Part shown: positions 10,010 through 11,640 of the stretch, piece after piece
How positions within the stretch are numbered: position 1 is the stretch's first letter
Layout of the letters: every line of letters starts with the position of its first letter
Origin: Methanobacteriota archaeon
Lineage (GTDB): Archaea > Halobacteriota > Methanosarcinia > Methanosarcinales > Methanoperedenaceae
NCBI GenBank assembly: GCA_018899795.1
Contig: JAHIHJ010000096.1
Span: forward strand, 1-11,640
Reading direction: 5' to 3'
Length of the DNA stretch: 11,640 nt
Notes under the pieces: generated by a model
The model's database searches: none
What the model was told of the DNA's origin: nothing
The model's input: only the letters and a program-made list of their open reading frames with translations
Translations under genes and position numbers: made by a program

Positions 10010-11640
10010 AAACAGATGAAATTGATCAAATTATTTCAGATTTAAAATCAAAAATAGAAAAACGATCAGAAAAAGTAATTTATTTGAAGTATTATATTTT
10101 TCTTAAAGATTTTAATATGAAGAACAGGAATCACGAAAAACTTGATTTAATCTTTAAAAATTTGAAAAAACAAAAAATAATTCCTTGTTCAAAAGAAGAT
10201 GGAGAATTGATTGAATTAAAATATTCAAGTGACTTGACTAAAATTCCGTTTGATGAAAAAATATATTTCAAATTAAAAGACTCAAATCAAAATGATAGAA
10301 TATTGGAAAAAATCATAGATGATGCCGACACGGATCAGCTAAAAAATAAAGAAACAATAGATATCAACAGTAAATCAAAAATATCTGTACCTAATGATAA
10401 TGCAGGAAAAGTAGATGTCGCTATCGGTAAAAATCCCAAAACAATGTATATTCATCAAGAGGAAGCTATAAAAAAATTAGATGAAAAAATTATCAAAGCA
10501 AATAAATATCCTTTTGAAGGATTATTGGTTATTCCGACAGGTGGAGGAAAAACTTACACAGCAGTTCAATGGCTTTCGAGAAATTACATTGATAAAAACA
10601 AAAAGATTCTTTGGATTGCTCACCGACACATGTTATTAGAACAAGCACGTGACACGTTCGTGAAAAGTGCTTATACTGATATTCTTAAGAACAGAAAGTC
10701 GTTTAACTACCGAATTGTTTCAGGTTTGCACGACCAAGCAGTAAATATTAAAAGCACCGATGATATTATTATTGCAAGTAAGGATAGCTTAAACTCAGGA
10801 AAAAATTATTTAATAAAAAATTGGCTCAATAACGTCGATGAGTTGTTTTTAGTAGTTGATGAGGCGCATCATGCTACTGCAAAGTCGTATAGGAAACTTA
10901 TAAAGCTATTGAAAGAAAAGGTTCCTAAATTTCGAATGCTGGGGCTTACAGCTACCCCTTTCAGAACTGCTGAGAAAGAAAAAGGTTATTTAGAGAAAAT
11001 ATTTCCGGATGATCTTGATTATGATGTTAATTTAAGAACCTTAATAGGTAGAAAAATTTTATCTGAGCCAATTTTTGAAGAAGAAAAAACATTTATTGAT
11101 TTAACCAAAACTCTAAGTGATAGCGATTTTGAAAAACTGAAGAAATATGATTTTGATATTGATAAATTAGGCAAAAAAACAGCGAAAAGTATTGCAGAGA
11201 ATAGTTTACGAAATAATAGAATTGTAGATCACTATATAAAAAATAGAAATAAATATCATCAAACACTAATATTTGCTTTAAATGTAGACAACGCTATTGC
11301 TCTAAGAAAACTTTTTAAAGAAAAAGGAATAGCATGTGATGCGGTTTTTTCACCAGTTCATGATGCTGCAACAGGTGTTACCATTTCTGGAAAAGAGAAC
11401 AATTATACAATTGAAAGATTTAGAAAAGGGGATTTACAGGTTCTTATAAATGTAAATATTGTAACTGAAGGAACAGATTTGCCAAAAATTCAAACTGTTT
11501 TTCTTACACGTCCTACTATGTCAACAGTTCTTATGACACAAATGATTGGCAGGGGGCTTAGAGGTGAAGAAGCTGATGGGACAAAAAACACTTACATAGT
11601 AAGCTTTCTTGATGATTGGAAGGATAAAATTGCTTGGGTA
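10003..11640 (+). CDS. SF2 DEAD/DEAH-box helicase, C-terminus beyond the window (partial)
   Basis: 546 codons, open to the last base, so the C-terminus is missing. From about residue 175 it is a superfamily 2 helicase core of the SSL2/RadD/type III restriction-subunit type: Walker A PTGGGKT (178-184, Lys183, Thr184), motif Ia WIAHRHMLLEQA, Walker B/DEAH VDEAHH (Asp286, Glu287), motif III TATPFR (316-321), motif V VTEGTDLP (487-494) and motif VI QMIGRGLRG (513-521) with Arg517 and Arg520. All ATPase motifs are intact. The first 170 or so residues match nothing I recognise; they are helical at the start, then Lys/Asn/Asp-rich and probably flexible. Base composition is very AT-rich (20-25% G+C in lines I counted), unlike the glm and gyrB exteins, suggesting acquired DNA. 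It overlaps the small ORF by 7 nt. A defence-system or restriction-linked helicase is plausible but cannot be settled without the downstream genes. Confidence 0.88.
   Translation, partial: MLETDEIDQIISDLKSKIEKRSEKVIYLKYYIFLKDFNMKNRNHEKLDLIFKNLKKQKIIPCSKEDGELIELKYSSDLTKIPFDEKIYFKLKDSNQNDRILEKIIDDADTDQLKNKETIDINSKSKISVPNDNAGKVDVAIGKNPKTMYIHQEEAIKKLDEKIIKANKYPFEGLLVIPTGGGKTYTAVQWLSRNYIDKNKKILWIAHRHMLLEQARDTFVKSAYTDILKNRKSFNYRIVSGLHDQAVNIKSTDDIIIASKDSLNSGKNYLIKNWLNNVDELFLVVDEAHHATAKSYRKLIKLLKEKVPKFRMLGLTATPFRTAEKEKGYLEKIFPDDLDYDVNLRTLIGRKILSEPIFEEEKTFIDLTKTLSDSDFEKLKKYDFDIDKLGKKTAKSIAENSLRNNRIVDHYIKNRNKYHQTLIFALNVDNAIALRKLFKEKGIACDAVFSPVHDAATGVTISGKENNYTIERFRKGDLQVLINVNIVTEGTDLPKIQTVFLTRPTMSTVLMTQMIGRGLRGEEADGTKNTYIVSFLDDWKDKIAWV

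Overview
The window looks archaeal, most likely a methanogen- or ANME-type euryarchaeon (Methanosarcinales/Methanoperedens-like). That lineage guess is inference, not proof. The support is an archaeal-type fused sugar-1-phosphate nucleotidylyltransferase/acetyltransferase in place of bacterial GlmU, a TATA-box promoter with oligo-T termination tracts, an archaeal-style phosphosugar mutase, a multi-TPR protein, and a bacterial-type gyrB carrying inteins, as found in Euryarchaeota that acquired gyrase. All recognised genes are on the + strand.

Region 1 (16-4366) is a compact three-gene operon, glmS - glmM - glmU-like, with a 2-nt gap and then a 4-nt ATGA overlap. It encodes the whole route from fructose-6-phosphate and glutamine to UDP-GlcNAc. 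Region 2 (4367-4569) is intergenic, with oligo-T terminator tracts followed by a TATA box and a short leader carrying a Shine-Dalgarno.

Region 3 (4570-8793) is a 1407-codon gyrB interrupted in frame by two different inteins. The first is a 159-residue mini-intein without endonuclease, between SAGG and SAKQG. The second is a 453-residue intein with a two-motif LAGLIDADG endonuclease, between IIIM and TDADVDG. Both sit in the Toprim active site, so the precursor cannot be a working topoisomerase until both splice. The mature protein would be 795 residues. It includes an AT-rich, Lys/Asn-rich insert of about 167 residues at the place where Gram-negative GyrB has its extra domain. gyrA is not downstream in this window.

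Region 4 (8811-11640) is accessory. It holds a TPR protein, a MNT-type minimal nucleotidyltransferase whose usual HEPN toxin partner is not recognisable next to it, a doubtful 48-residue ORF built partly on a 10-bp CGCAGAT tandem repeat, and an AT-rich SF2 helicase that runs off the window edge. MNT, small ORF and helicase overlap end to start. This is the most likely place for an undescribed (possibly defence or toxin-antitoxin) module, but the rest of the locus is outside the window.
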